Source of the DNA: Candida dubliniensis CD36
Taxonomy: Eukaryota; Ascomycota; Pichiomycetes; Serinales; Debaryomycetaceae
DNA length: 64,000 nucleotides
Assembly: GCF_000026945.1 (NCBI RefSeq)
Contig: NC_012862.1
Location: 248,001-312,000, forward strand
Direction of reading: 5' to 3'
Part shown: positions 31,001-40,775 of the stretch, in pieces
How positions within the stretch are numbered: position 1 is the stretch's first letter
Layout: every line of letters starts with the position of its first letter
Translations under genes and position numbers: made by a program
The notes under the pieces: model-generated
Told to the model about the DNA's origin: nothing
Seen by the model: only the letters and a program-made list of their open reading frames with translations
Databases searched by the model: none

Positions 31001-31751
31001 ATTATGGGTTAATTTAATTATGGATACTTTAGCAGCATTAGCATTAGCTACTGATAAACCTGATGATTCATTTTTAAATAGGAAACCTGCTGGTCGTACT
31101 GCTCCATTAATTTCAACATCAATGTGGAAAATGATTATTGGACAATCAATGACTCAATTAATTATTACTTTTATATTACATTTTGCTGGTAAACAATTAT
31201 TTTTCCCTAATCAATCTCATATTAATAATCATTCAGAAAAACAATTGGCAGCTATGACTTTTAATACATTTGTTTGGTTACAATTTTGGAAATTATTTGT
31301 TACAAGAAAATTAGATGAAGCTGATGAAATAAATACTATTAAAGGAAGAATTAATCGAGAAAATTTAGATTTTTTCCAACATTTATTTAGAAATTGGTAT
31401 TTTTTATCTATTGCTTTTATAATTGGTGGATTTCAAATTTTAATTATGTTTGTTGGTGGAGCAGCATTTAGTATAGCTCGTCAAACTCCAGGAATGTGGG
31501 CTACTGCTATATTATGTGGATTTATAAGTATCCCCGTGGGACTTTTAATTAGAATAATACCTAATGTTTGGATAGAAACTATTTTCCCAACTAAAACATT
31601 TAAAAAATTTCTTTATATTGTTGGATTTGGTTGGTTGAAAAGAAATAAAAAAAATAAAGATAATGAAGATGAAATTGATTTAGAAGGTGGTGATGGTGAT
31701 AGTAGTGGTGGTAATAATAATAATTCCGATTTAAAAGAATCCAAAGAATAG
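28050..31751 (+). CDS. PMC1: vacuolar P-type calcium ATPase Pmc1
   Basis: This 1233-residue plasma-membrane-type calcium pump resembles yeast Pmc1, which moves cytosolic calcium into the vacuole and is a classic calcineurin-Crz1 target. Visible P-type motifs are TGES at about residue 300 (actuator), PEGLPLAVTLALA in membrane helix 4, the phosphorylation site SDKTGTLTENKM at about 492, MVTGDNINTAK, and TGDGTNDAPALK at about 889. Ten hydrophobic segments are expected and can be located. The N-terminal 110 residues are polar, and the tail is a short acidic, glycine- and asparagine-rich stretch. An Ala/Gly-rich insert (about 757-773) interrupts the nucleotide domain. The ATG at 28050 is the first in frame. 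The upstream in-frame codons (from 28008) lack an ATG and are simple sequence. The final in-frame TAG is at 31749-31751. Confidence 0.95.
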   Translation: MAPRTPADKLGHASTLQLPTYDNDDQSSTNSTTPLHKDEPTSHSEETTDSTATPTTHGVEPFHPPKLINKSTTSPSLKLTSMLSKTSTKQNPNFPISLQSLNDLHDPKSLKQLYNLGGIENLLTMLHTSTDGLNEHNESDLNQRKQYFGVNKLPQKVQKSFLKLCWEALKDKVLVILCIAAIISLALGCYESFGSGTHYDDEGLPLPKVDYVEGLAILVAVAIVVLVGAANDYQKERQFAKLNAKKEDREVIVVRNGGEQKLISIYDLMVGDVINLQTGDVVPADCILIQGEVECDESALTGESHTIHKVPVNKAMKVYQNHLPTDEDIGSTKIKFRDPYLISGAKVLSGLGNAVITAVGTNSIHGRTMMSLNHEPESTPMQVRLNDLAEGISKYGFLAAIVLFVVLFIRFCVEIAPPNGNMNDAEPADKGKRFIDIIITAVTIVVVAIPEGLPLAVTLALAFATTRMAQNGNLVRVLKSCETMGGATAVCSDKTGTLTENKMRIVRGFFGLSKQGSPLEFNDTVSNQHDHPTSIDIINQISSEQKIYLTTNIILNSTAFENSEYDEEKAKLARQKPLQQNFFSSIFQKNKKSQYQQMGLVDEPYLGNKTESALLTLAKDKFHLFDNKSLETYRQENHDDVVQIIPFESSRKWAGIVMKIPNGYRLYVKGAAEIIFKNCGFENNINDELIKLDRNKRDDVLTKIDEYANDALRAIALGHRDFVGISSWPPSELINEKTSKEADPTKLINTNFTITNSAAAAGASAGGGGSGGNEIHKMFILDALVGIQDPLKQGVAEAVLQCKRAGVTVRMVTGDNINTAKSISKECNILTLDDLSNDYSCMEGPQFRKLSIQKRREIIPQLKVLARSSPEDKRILVDTLRKSGEVVAVTGDGTNDAPALKLADVGFSMGIAGTEVAREASDIILMTDDFTDIVQAIKWGRTVSTSIKKFIQFQLTVNITACVLTFVSAVASSENKSVLTAVQLLWVNLIMDTLAALALATDKPDDSFLNRKPAGRTAPLISTSMWKMIIGQSMTQLIITFILHFAGKQLFFPNQSHINNHSEKQLAAMTFNTFVWLQFWKLFVTRKLDEADEINTIKGRINRENLDFFQHLFRNWYFLSIAFIIGGFQILIMFVGGAAFSIARQTPGMWATAILCGFISIPVGLLIRIIPNVWIETIFPTKTFKKFLYIVGFGWLKRNKKNKDNEDEIDLEGGDGDSSGGNNNNSDLKESKE

Positions 31752-32585
31752 TTTATCGTTATTGTTATTATTATTATTATGATTTATTATTTAATTTAAT
31801 TTAATTAATTAATTAATTAATTAATTAACTAATTGAGTGGTAGTATATATGGAGATTATTGCTACTGTTTAATTGTATTTTATTTCTTTTTTCTTTTTTT
31901 TTAAAAAAAAAAGGATATATAGATGTTTATTAGACAAATTAATATATTGGACAGATTTTATATAATAGTTTTTTGTAATCAAAAGAACATTATTTATAGA
32001 TGAACAGCCAACCAAACTCGTAAAAAACAAGTCTTACTAAGTTTTGTCTTATCCGTCATATTCTTAAGATAGACAACAACAAGAACAACAACAAGAACAA
32101 CAACAACAACATTTATATAAAATGAATAAAAGAAAAAAAAAGCTTGTATTGTGAATGATTTATACAAATATCATAATAATATATACTTTCTTAAACCAAA
32201 AAAATAGAAAAATGTTAAACTAACCAATAGTAGTTACATTTTAAAAAACCGAAAAACCGAAAAATAAAAGTGACTAAATCTATCTAAATAGATTTCGAAA
32301 AACGAATAAATAAAGTGGGGATGGGGGTATCATATATAATTCCATATCATTATTATTTTTTTTAAAAAAAAAAAAAAACCTTAAATTCTATCTTTGATAA
32401 TAATAATAATAACAATAATAATAATATGGTAATGTTGAAAAATAAATCATGGAAATTGATCAATATTTCCAAACCGAAAATAATTAATAACTAATAAATA
32501 AAACAAATGAAAACAATTAACTTAAAAAAAAAAAAATAGGAATGGTAATCTATCTTTTATTTTTTTTTTTTTTTTTTTCATAAGT
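31752..32585. other. convergent 3' region, PMC1 / adhesin-like gene
   Basis: About 830 bp between two convergent stop codons are AT-rich, with a TTAA-type repeat near 31793-31830, many A and T runs and CAA repeats near 32075-32112. No gene is visible. The region should carry both 3' ends. Confidence 0.5.
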
Positions 32586-35000
32586 TTATACTCTAACACA
32601 TTGACAAATCCAACCTGGTTGTGGAGTCCAAGTAACACCTCCACTACCACTTGGCAAACTATTATCAGTTGTAGTAGTAGCACCAGTACCAGTACCAGTA
32701 GTTTTAGATGGAGATGGAATTGGTGCACTAGAAGTATTTGGTTTGTCTGTAGAAGCTGTACCAGTTGGAACAGTAACAGTGTTAGTACCTTCAGTATAAG
32801 TAACAGTACTAGTGTAACCTGGACCAGTAATGGTTTCACTAGTTGGTTTTGTAACGGTGATTGTTACAACAGTACCAGCTGGACCAGTTGGAGAAGTGGC
32901 AGAACCTGTTGGGGAAGTCTTGGTACCGGAACCAGTTGGTTTAGTAGCAGAACCAGTTGGAGAAGTCTTGGATTCAGAACCAGATGGTTTAGTAGCTGGA
33001 CCGGTTGGAGAAGTCTTTGATTCAGAACCAGTTGGTTTAGTAGCTGGACCAGTTGGTTTGGTTTCAGAACCTGGTCCGGTTGGGTTGGTAGCTGAACCAG
33101 TTGGAGTGGTGATAACATTAGTACCTGGGGTCAAAGTGACAACAGAAGTGTATCCTGGACCAGTGATAGTTTCAACAGTTGATTCAGTAACGGTAACAGT
33201 GACAACAGAACCTTCTGGACCGGTTGGTTTAGTAGCTGGTCCGGTTGGTTTGGTTTCAGAACCTGGGCCGGATGGTTTAGTAGCTGGGCCAGTTGGTTTG
33301 GTTTCAGAACCTGGGCCGGATGGTTTAGTAGCTGGTCCAGTTGGTTTGGTTTCGGAACCTGGGCCGGATGGGTTGGTAGCTGGTCCAGTTGGAGTGGTGA
33401 TAACATTAGTACCTGGAGTTAAAGTGACAACGGAAGTGTATCCTGGACCAGTGATAGTTTCAACAGTTGACTCAGTAACAGTGACTGTAACAACAGAGCC
33501 ACCTGGACCTGATGGACCAGTGGCTGAGCCAGAAGGTTTGGTGGCTGGACCAGTTGGAGTTGCTTCAGAACCTGTACCGGATGGACCAGTAGCAGTACCG
33601 GTTGGGGATGTAATAACATTAGTACCTGGTGTTAAAGTGAAAACAGTGGTGAAGCCTGGACCGGTAATAGTAATAATAGATTGTTCTGGAACTGAAGTGG
33701 TAATAGTGGTGGCAGGACCAGTTGGAGAAGTTTTAGATTCAGTACCGGATGGTTTAGTAGCTGGACCGGTTGGAGAAGTCTTTGATTCAGATCCAGATGG
33801 TTTAGTAGCTGGGCCAGTTGGTTTGGTTTCGGAACCTGGTCCGGTTGGGTTGGTAGCTGGTCCAGTTGGAGTGGTGATAACATTAGTACCTGGAGTCAAA
33901 GTAACTGTGGAAGTGTATCCTGGACCAGTGATGGTTTGAACAGTTGATTCAGTAACGGTAACAGTAACAACGGAACCTTCTGGACCGGTTGGTTTAGTAG
34001 CTGGACCGGTTGGTTTGGTTTCAGAACCTGGGCCGGATGGGTTGGTAGCTGGTCCGGTTGGTTTGGTTTCAGAACCTGGACCGGATGGGTTGGTAGCTGG
34101 ACCAGTTGGTGTGGTGATAACATTAGTACCTGGAGTTAAAGTGACAACAGAAGTGTATCCTGGACCAGTGATAGTTTCAACAGTTGATTCAGTAACAGTA
34201 ACAGTAACAACGGAACCTTCTGGACCGGTTGGTTTAGTAGCTGGACCGGTTGGTTTGGTTTCAGAACCTGGGCCGGATGGGTTGGTAGCTGGTCCAGTTG
34301 GGGTGGTTATAACATTAGTACCTGGAGTTAAGGTAAAAACGGTAGTGAAACCTGGGCCAGTAATAGTAACAGTTGATTGATCTGGTACTGAAGTGGTAAG
34401 AGTGTTACCTCCTGGACCAGTTGGAGAAGTACCTGGAGTGGTAGCTGGGCCAGTTGGAACAGTAGCAGTATCAGTACCTGGCTTGGTGTTTGGACCGGTT
34501 GGAGAAGTACCTGGGGTAGTAGCTGGGCCAGTTGGAACAGTAGCAGTGTCAGTACCTGGCTTGGTGTTTGGACCGGTTGGAGAAGTACCTGGGGTAGTAG
34601 CTGGGCCAGTTGGAACAGTAGCAGTGTCAGTACCTGGCTTGGTGTTTGGACCGGTTGGAGTAAGAGTGACAGTTTCAGTACCTGGAGTAACGGTAACAGT
34701 AGATGGTGGAATGGTAGCAATAGTGGTACCTGGAGTTAAAGTAACAGTAGTGACACTACCACCCCAAGTAACAACACCAGTAGTATAAGTACTAATCACA
34801 ATTGTGGTGTGAGTTTGAGGGATTCTCGTAGTACATGGTTTTGGAGGTGGACAATTATAACCTTTACATGGACTTGGAGGAATTGTTGGTGGTGGTGGTT
34901 TTGGGAAGATACAATCAAGAAGACCTTCAATAATTGGAAGAAAAGTAGCAGATGATGTTGAAGCAAGCACAGCTGCTGCAGCGACGTTAGACAACTTCAT
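32586..35000 (-). CDS. secreted adhesin-like repeat protein (Thr/Pro/Gly-rich)
   Basis: This 804-residue protein is built as a fungal cell-surface protein. It has a signal peptide (MKLSNVAAAAVLASTSSATF), a short proline- and cysteine-containing head (residues 20-60), and then a long Thr/Ser/Pro/Gly repeat region. Short units PTGPATxPSGPGSETK alternate with a longer unit of about 30 residues, VTVTVTESTVETITGPGYTS plus VTLTPGTNVIT, which appears about six times. Such regions are heavily O-mannosylated. The C-terminus reads GGVTWTPQPGWICQCVRV and lacks the hydrophobic tail of a GPI anchor, so the protein may be secreted or held by disulfides. In C. albicans the corresponding locus carries an adhesin-like gene. 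Repeat number will vary between strains. No function is shown by sequence alone. Confidence 0.85.
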   Translation of the reverse strand: MKLSNVAAAAVLASTSSATFLPIIEGLLDCIFPKPPPPTIPPSPCKGYNCPPPKPCTTRIPQTHTTIVISTYTTGVVTWGGSVTTVTLTPGTTIATIPPSTVTVTPGTETVTLTPTGPNTKPGTDTATVPTGPATTPGTSPTGPNTKPGTDTATVPTGPATTPGTSPTGPNTKPGTDTATVPTGPATTPGTSPTGPGGNTLTTSVPDQSTVTITGPGFTTVFTLTPGTNVITTPTGPATNPSGPGSETKPTGPATKPTGPEGSVVTVTVTESTVETITGPGYTSVVTLTPGTNVITTPTGPATNPSGPGSETKPTGPATNPSGPGSETKPTGPATKPTGPEGSVVTVTVTESTVQTITGPGYTSTVTLTPGTNVITTPTGPATNPTGPGSETKPTGPATKPSGSESKTSPTGPATKPSGTESKTSPTGPATTITTSVPEQSIITITGPGFTTVFTLTPGTNVITSPTGTATGPSGTGSEATPTGPATKPSGSATGPSGPGGSVVTVTVTESTVETITGPGYTSVVTLTPGTNVITTPTGPATNPSGPGSETKPTGPATKPSGPGSETKPTGPATKPSGPGSETKPTGPATKPTGPEGSVVTVTVTESTVETITGPGYTSVVTLTPGTNVITTPTGSATNPTGPGSETKPTGPATKPTGSESKTSPTGPATKPSGSESKTSPTGSATKPTGSGTKTSPTGSATSPTGPAGTVVTITVTKPTSETITGPGYTSTVTYTEGTNTVTVPTGTASTDKPNTSSAPIPSPSKTTGTGTGATTTTDNSLPSGSGGVTWTPQPGWICQCVRV

Positions 35001-37848
35001 TTTTCAGTGGTGATGTGGGTGAAGAAGTTTCTTTGAATGATGAAGAACAAAAAAAGAAAAGCCAAGATTGAATTATAAATTTTGAAGGATATTGGTAAAC
35101 CTATTTATAGTTTTGTTCTGACGGTTATTTCTTCGTTGGAAGATAATTGATATTCATAATCATATTAGCAAAATAGCATTGCACATAAATTGTTGAAACT
35201 CAATTCTCCTTCTCATTCCAATATACTATCTGAATGTTTCCATAATGTAAACAGCAATGAAAATCAATCACGTTTTGAAATCAAATGAAATCGGGTTGGG
35301 TCCACAGCATTTGGGTTCCTGTTTTTTTTTTGCAGCAAATTAGAATTAGCTAAAACTAGTTAGGATTGTGTAATTTCATTCTTTCAAAAGGGATTGACGC
35401 ACTCACAGCATACCAATATGAAGCTGAAATGTAAAAACTGTCAATCTAACATCAAACAACAATAAATCTAAAAACAAAATGTTAACTGCATACTAACATA
35501 TTAAATAATATGCAGAATGATGATTTTTGGCGGTTACATCATTAGAAGTTAGATGGAAAACTTGAATTATAGTGTTAATATTGTTGTTTTTTCTATTTTC
35601 ATTTTTGTTGTTGTTGTTGTTGTTGTTTGAAAGTAAAGAAAGAAGAATTTTTTTTTGCCCTCTAGAATGAAACTTGTTCAATACACGACACCGAGCATTC
35701 TCTTCCTCGGTTTCTATGACAGAGATATATTATACCATGATCTACTCGACATATCTTATTTTCTTTCTTTTTGTTCAATGATATTAATATAAATGTGTAA
35801 TGTCGGTTTTATAATCAAGTGTGTAAATATAGTCGTGTAAGTTGGGTTGTGTTGGTTTGCAACATCTTAAAATGTGAATTACACCACCATAAAAAGAAGT
35901 CTAATTGGAACTAGCTAACAATCGGCAAAGATTTACCATACTCAATATCAAATTTGAAAAACAAAGTTGAAACATAAATTTTTTATTGCCTATGGGATGT
36001 TCTTGCTGGTTTTATTCTCAATTTGAGAGATATAATTAACACTTTTGGTACGTGATTACAAAGGAAATCTCAAAAGATTGAAGTCATAATCCTGTAGACC
36101 ATAAAAACTCAAAAAAAGAGGCTTTTTAATGCAGGTTCTTCTTTGTCATAGAACGACCATAACCAAGATGCCAATGCTAGTAAATACGAAGAACATGATA
36201 TGACAGATTATCATCTACAAAGTAAAAAAGGAATGAACAAACGAAAATATTATAAAAGGTTAAGTCAAATTGTAAATATGTTCAATTAGTTTTCTGTATT
36301 TGTCACCTCTTGATGAAAGATGTGATCCTGTTTTGGCATACGGGCATGGTCTGTACGTTTCCATAAAACAATTGGGTAAGGGATTGTAGACATAAACCTT
36401 TAAGCGAGCGGGCTGGATTAAGTGAACAGCTGGTAAGTATTTGTTTGAGCAAGCATACTCTATATTGCTAGAGGTATCTTAATTTGGATTTTATTTGGCT
36501 TGTTTCTCAAGCAAAGCAATAAATGTTGTTACAAATAGACATAAAGGCAGCAAATGAGCAAGACAAAAGAGCCACAGGTTTCAGACTATGGGTTGGCAAC
36601 AGGGGTATTCTTTGTTCAAATGTGAACCTATATTGCTCCCCCTGTTGGCCATTCTCTTGTTGAAAAAGAAATGGAGTTGTAAATCATTATTATTTTGTTT
36701 CTTTGTTGTTTTTAGATTTGCATTCAGATTTGCAACAATTTTGTTTTCTATTCTCCTTTTTCTCGGTCAGATTAATGAACCATGCTTTTTAAAATGAGGC
36801 GGTTTAAAGTGTTTAAGTTTCTAAAGAAAATGTGGAATATAAGCCAAAAGCATTATTGTATTCCTTTCTACTAATAACATGGATTATGAAGCACGACAAA
36901 GATTTTTTTTGTCCAATTATTGAAGACAACATGTATTGGCTAGGACTACTCTAAAACAGCTGGACAGTGATCCTCTCCTCTTTCTTTAAAGGGTTGAATG
37001 TAGTTCAGAACAATGAAAACCAGCCATTCATCTTCTTCTACTTTATACATGACGAATGTGCTTGATTGTTTGTTGCGTGTGATGATTATGTGGTGAAATA
37101 TTTTTTAATAGGAATTTTCAACAAAATTTCATTGAAAAAGAAAAGTTTGCCGTGAACATGAAATTCAGTAAACTATGAAGAATACATTCGTCCATTTTTT
37201 TAAAAAAAAATTGGAATAAGAAAGAATCATAATAAAATCATTAATTGCTCGACTTTTTCCTAATAGCACATAATTTGGTATTGATAATGACATAAAAATA
37301 AGAGCTTCCCCGTCGGGAAAGAAAACTGTATCTTTTTGCTCTGTGGTTCTTTTTAAATGAGTTTCCAAAGGAACACCTCCAAGAACAGAATGTGGTGTAA
37401 CTACAATTTACAGAGAAACTTTTAATACAAACAATATTGTTCTCTTGGTGTTGTGTTTGTGAGTGTTGGATTATCTCTCCAATCTCTCTAAATCACACTC
37501 ATTATCAATCAATGGCTACCAGGAACATCCGACGGAACAAATTATATACAGGATTTTGATAATTGAACGTGTGTGTGTATTTAGTATTCTTCTTCCTTCT
37601 AGACACACGCCAGACAAAACAAATTTCATGATAACCACTAAAAGAATAAAACTTAAATTAATATAAACACTTTCTTTATCACTTATCTCATAGATATATA
37701 AATTTGTTGTTGTTCATTATTTCAAAAGATATAAAACCAACCACCAAAAACCTCAAGTTAGAACTATACTTATTTTTTTTTTTCCCCTCATATATTGAAC
37801 TTAACCAGGCATATATTAACATTTCATATTCAACAACATTCCTAAACT
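35001..37848. promoter_or_regulatory. long gene-free region between divergent genes
   Basis: About 2.85 kb separate the adhesin-like gene from the LOG-family gene, which are transcribed divergently. I find no credible coding sequence; the longest frames, under 75 codons, look random. Simple repeats include GTT units at about 35606-35628. A T-rich stretch precedes the LOG-family start. Long upstream regions are common for regulated cell-surface genes in Candida. Confidence 0.45.
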
Positions 37849-38517
37849 ATGACTCAAGAATCTATTAAAGTTTGCGTTTTTTGCGGATCTTCATTTGGAA
37901 ACAAACCAGTATATGCTGAAGAAGCCAGTAAATTTGGTAAGGCATTAGCTGATAAGAAATGGGGGTTAGTTTATGGTGGTGGGTCCACCGGATTAATGGG
38001 AGCCGTGGCCAGTGGATGTGCCACTAATGGTGGATATGTTCATGGAATTATTCCTGAAGCATTAATCAGTAGAGAAAGAACAACTGATGAAGAAGCATTC
38101 AATGCTAAATTGAAATCATCAATTGATAATCATGATGGATCAACTCCAATTCCAGATTCTAAACAATATGGAAAGACAACATTAGTTAAAGATATGCATA
38201 CTCGTAAAAGATTAATGGCTCAAGAAGCTAATGCGTTTGTGGCATTACCTGGTGGGATTGGACTGATTGATGAATTGGCAGAAATAACTACTTGGTGTCA
38301 ATTAAATATTCATGGTAAACCAATTGTTGTTTATAATGTTGATGGTTATTATGATAATTTTTTTAAAATGATTCAAGGATTTGTTGAATGTGGATTTTTA
38401 AGTGAAAAAAATGGTCAAATTATTAAAGTTGCTAATTCAGTGGAAGAAGTTCTTCAAATTATTGAAAATTATGAAATCCCAGAAGGAAGATTCAATTTGA
38501 AATGGGAAACTACTTAG
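37849..38517 (+). CDS. LOG-family (lysine decarboxylase-like) nucleotide hydrolase
   Basis: This 222-residue protein belongs to the LOG/TIGR00730 family, whose plant members release free cytokinin bases from riboside monophosphates; yeast YJL055W is a relative. The Rossmann-like fold is marked by VCVFCGSS at the start, VYGGGSTGLMG at about 41-51 and RKRLMAQEA, followed by the catalytic PGG motif at 134-142. Read with the standard code the motif is PGGIGLIDE. Its sixth residue is encoded by CTG (38263-38265), and serine decoding gives PGGIGSIDE, much closer to the canonical PGGxGTxxE. The start ATG at 37849 fits the family length. The real substrate in yeast is uncertain; older annotations as lysine decarboxylase are not supported. 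Confidence 0.9.
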   Translation: MTQESIKVCVFCGSSFGNKPVYAEEASKFGKALADKKWGLVYGGGSTGLMGAVASGCATNGGYVHGIIPEALISRERTTDEEAFNAKLKSSIDNHDGSTPIPDSKQYGKTTLVKDMHTRKRLMAQEANAFVALPGGIGLIDELAEITTWCQLNIHGKPIVVYNVDGYYDNFFKMIQGFVECGFLSEKNGQIIKVANSVEEVLQIIENYEIPEGRFNLKWETT

Positions 38518-38970
38518 AATATATATATATATATATATATATACATTGCAATCTAAGAAATACGTATATTTATATGGCATATACAAGAAAAGCATCACCA
38601 AAATGTAGGAGATTGAAAAACTAATGTACACTGTTTGGAAGTCGGGTCTAGTCCTCTAAACTGAAAAAAAAAAAACTCCGGGTTTTGTGTTTCTGAGCAA
38701 AATGACTCAACAATCCAATATTAAGCGATGAAATTGTAATTATTTTTACCAACATTAATGACGATGATAAGAGATGAGAATGAGTTTTGTGATACATTTC
38801 TGTTTTGCCCTTTTTTTTTCTTCTTTTGTAGAGAGAAAACGTTGAACTCCACGGTACTAAAAGTCCGACTACTACAACAACAGTTATCCGAAACTTCCAA
38901 TCAATTGTTCTAAAACCATAAGAATATTTACCAATCTCTTTATTAATATTATCTATAAACTCTATAAACT
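38518..38970. other. convergent 3' region, LOG-family gene / NCE103
   Basis: About 450 bp lie between two convergent stop codons. A TA repeat at 38518-38542 follows the LOG-family stop directly. No gene is visible. Confidence 0.5.
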
Positions 38971-39810
38971 TTAATGAGGGTTATAATCTTCCTCATCATG
39001 TTCATCATGAACATGGAATAAATCCTCAAATTCATCTTGAGGAATCTCTACTTGAGATAAATAACCAGTTGCCACATCATATAACATCCCCCAAACTTCA
39101 ATTTCATTTTTCTTTAATGCCACAGTAGCACTAGGATGTCTTTTCAAAGCTGTTACTGAAGAAATAACATTTAATTCAGCCAATTTTTTCGCTTTTAATT
39201 TTGGATTATGATTAAATTCTTCTAATAATTTCAAATTAGCAGCACGAATATGTCTAACTGGATTTAACCATAAATCTAAAACACCACCAATTTTTTTCTT
39301 TGATAACGATGCCCAAATACCACCACAATCAGTGTGACCACAAACAATGATTTTTTTCACTTTTAAAACATCAATAGCAAATTGTATCACCCCTTGACTA
39401 CTTATATCATTGGAATTAACTATATTGGCAATGTTTCTATGAACGAATATTTCTCCTGGTAATGTAGCTAAACATTGATCACCTGCTCTTGAATCACTAC
39501 ATCCTATCCATAATGTATGAGGAGATTGACCTTGTCCATTTAAATCAAATATTTGATTCCCATGATTATGTTTTATGGAATCAACGTAAAATTTATTATT
39601 ATTTAAAAAATCTTGTAATGTTGATTCTGAAGATAATGTAAAGGGGAAATTATTATGATTTCCTGAATTAACACGTACTGGATGAGGTTTGATGTTGTTA
39701 GTCATACCGTTTATGTTATTATCAAGCAATAATGATTGATCTTTTTCTGTAACAAGATCAGATTCATGATCATGCTCCAATTGATATTTCAAAATATTTT
39801 CTCTACCCAT
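38971..39810 (-). CDS. NCE103: beta-class carbonic anhydrase Nce103
   Basis: This 279-residue beta-carbonic anhydrase interconverts carbon dioxide and bicarbonate. In C. albicans it supports growth in ambient air and CO2 sensing through adenylyl cyclase. The zinc ligands are Cys104, His159 and Cys162 (CSDSR and HTDCGG), with the Asp106/Arg108 dyad intact. The first in-frame ATG is at 39810 and gives MGRENILKYQ, the start I recall for the C. albicans protein (281 residues). The same frame stays open for about 70 codons upstream without an ATG. The nearest 41 of these (39811-39933) read as an acid-free, Arg/Ser-rich stretch resembling a mitochondrial presequence. The gene is divergent from an IRC5-like gene, and the shared promoter contains TGACGTAA. 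Confidence 0.95.
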   Translation of the reverse strand: MGRENILKYQLEHDHESDLVTEKDQSLLLDNNINGMTNNIKPHPVRVNSGNHNNFPFTLSSESTLQDFLNNNKFYVDSIKHNHGNQIFDLNGQGQSPHTLWIGCSDSRAGDQCLATLPGEIFVHRNIANIVNSNDISSQGVIQFAIDVLKVKKIIVCGHTDCGGIWASLSKKKIGGVLDLWLNPVRHIRAANLKLLEEFNHNPKLKAKKLAELNVISSVTALKRHPSATVALKKNEIEVWGMLYDVATGYLSQVEIPQDEFEDLFHVHDEHDEEDYNPH

Positions 39811-40775
39811 GTTTTTACTTAATTTAGAAAACGTTCTCCTCAATTGAGATGGTGATGCCACTGATACTGGTCGTACAAGAATAGTTTTGGAAGTCAACAC
39901 GATGGAAGAAAAGGGGGGGCGGGATACAAACAATAAGGAAATAAAAAAAACTTTAAAACAATAAATTATGACACAGGGGAATTCCTTAAATGAAAGTTGT
40001 ATATGAATATATCCACAATTGATTAGTTAATTTATCAAATGCTAAAATATATAAAAAAAAGGGGATCTTTAAAAGGAAACCGTTGACAAGGAAATAAGTG
40101 AATATATATATATATATATATGTATACTTTAAAAGTATAAAATAGTTGGTATAGTTGTTGGGTTTGAATTCAACAAAAAAAGAAACCAAAGAAAATACAA
40201 GAATATAAGAACACACATGATACATATGCATCAATATATATATATATATATATTTCTAAAGTAATGTTACAAAACAATCGGAACTGTGGTTCAAGAAATT
40301 TTGAAATTGAAAAATTTTTGTATATTGTATATTGTATATTGACGTAAGCAAAGTTACATTAGTTGATAACGAATTAATGTTACTTTTAGTGTTATTATTT
40401 TTTTTTACAGTTTATTAAAGATGTCACTGATAACATGCAACAATTGCAAATTAAAGTGAAGGAAAAAAAGAAGAAAAAGAAGAAAAAAGGATTTATCCGA
40501 AACACCGATGGTGTTTGTTGAGTTCTTAATTAGGCAATATGTGGGAACATTGACGGTTACCACTACTTTTGTGCCCACATGCACAGGCACACATAATACA
40601 CATACATACACGCCTAGTGTGAAATTTCTGCGTGTTCTAACCGTTATTTCTTACTTTTTTTTTTTTTTTACAACACAATCAAAATCGTGATTATCATTGC
40701 AACGCGTCTTCAAAACCCGTATACAACCTTTCTGCTACTTTATCTTTCTAGTTTGATCAATCAGTTACTCTAGTC
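39811..40775. promoter_or_regulatory. divergent promoter, NCE103 / IRC5-like gene
   Basis: This 965 bp region serves both genes. TGACGTAA at 40340-40347 is one base from the TGACGTCA site that I recall for the bZIP factor Rca1, which controls NCE103 in C. albicans. TA repeats lie near 40105-40122 and 40233-40252. The part next to NCE103 is an open frame lacking ATG and may be a translated leader. Confidence 0.5.
40340..40347 (+). promoter_or_regulatory. TGACGTAA, candidate bZIP (Rca1-type) site
   Basis: This ATF/CREB-like octamer lies about 530 bp upstream of the NCE103 ATG and 430 bp upstream of the opposite gene. Control of NCE103 by Rca1 through TGACGTCA is established in C. albicans; assignment of this particular copy is inference. 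Confidence 0.4.

Noticed and set aside
32830..33939. Long plus-strand open frame (369 codons) antisense to the adhesin-like gene
   Set aside because: The repeat unit length is a multiple of three, so stop-free frames arise on the opposite strand automatically. Its Val/Gly/Pro composition mirrors the repeats and it has no signal or domain.
36588..36797. 69-codon hydrophobic plus-strand frame in the 35-37.8 kb gap
   Set aside because: It has no recognisable family, and phenylalanine/leucine-rich frames of this size arise readily in T-rich sequence.
39986..40234. 82-codon minus-strand frame upstream of NCE103
   Set aside because: Composition is dictated by TA repeats and A/T runs; no family resemblance.
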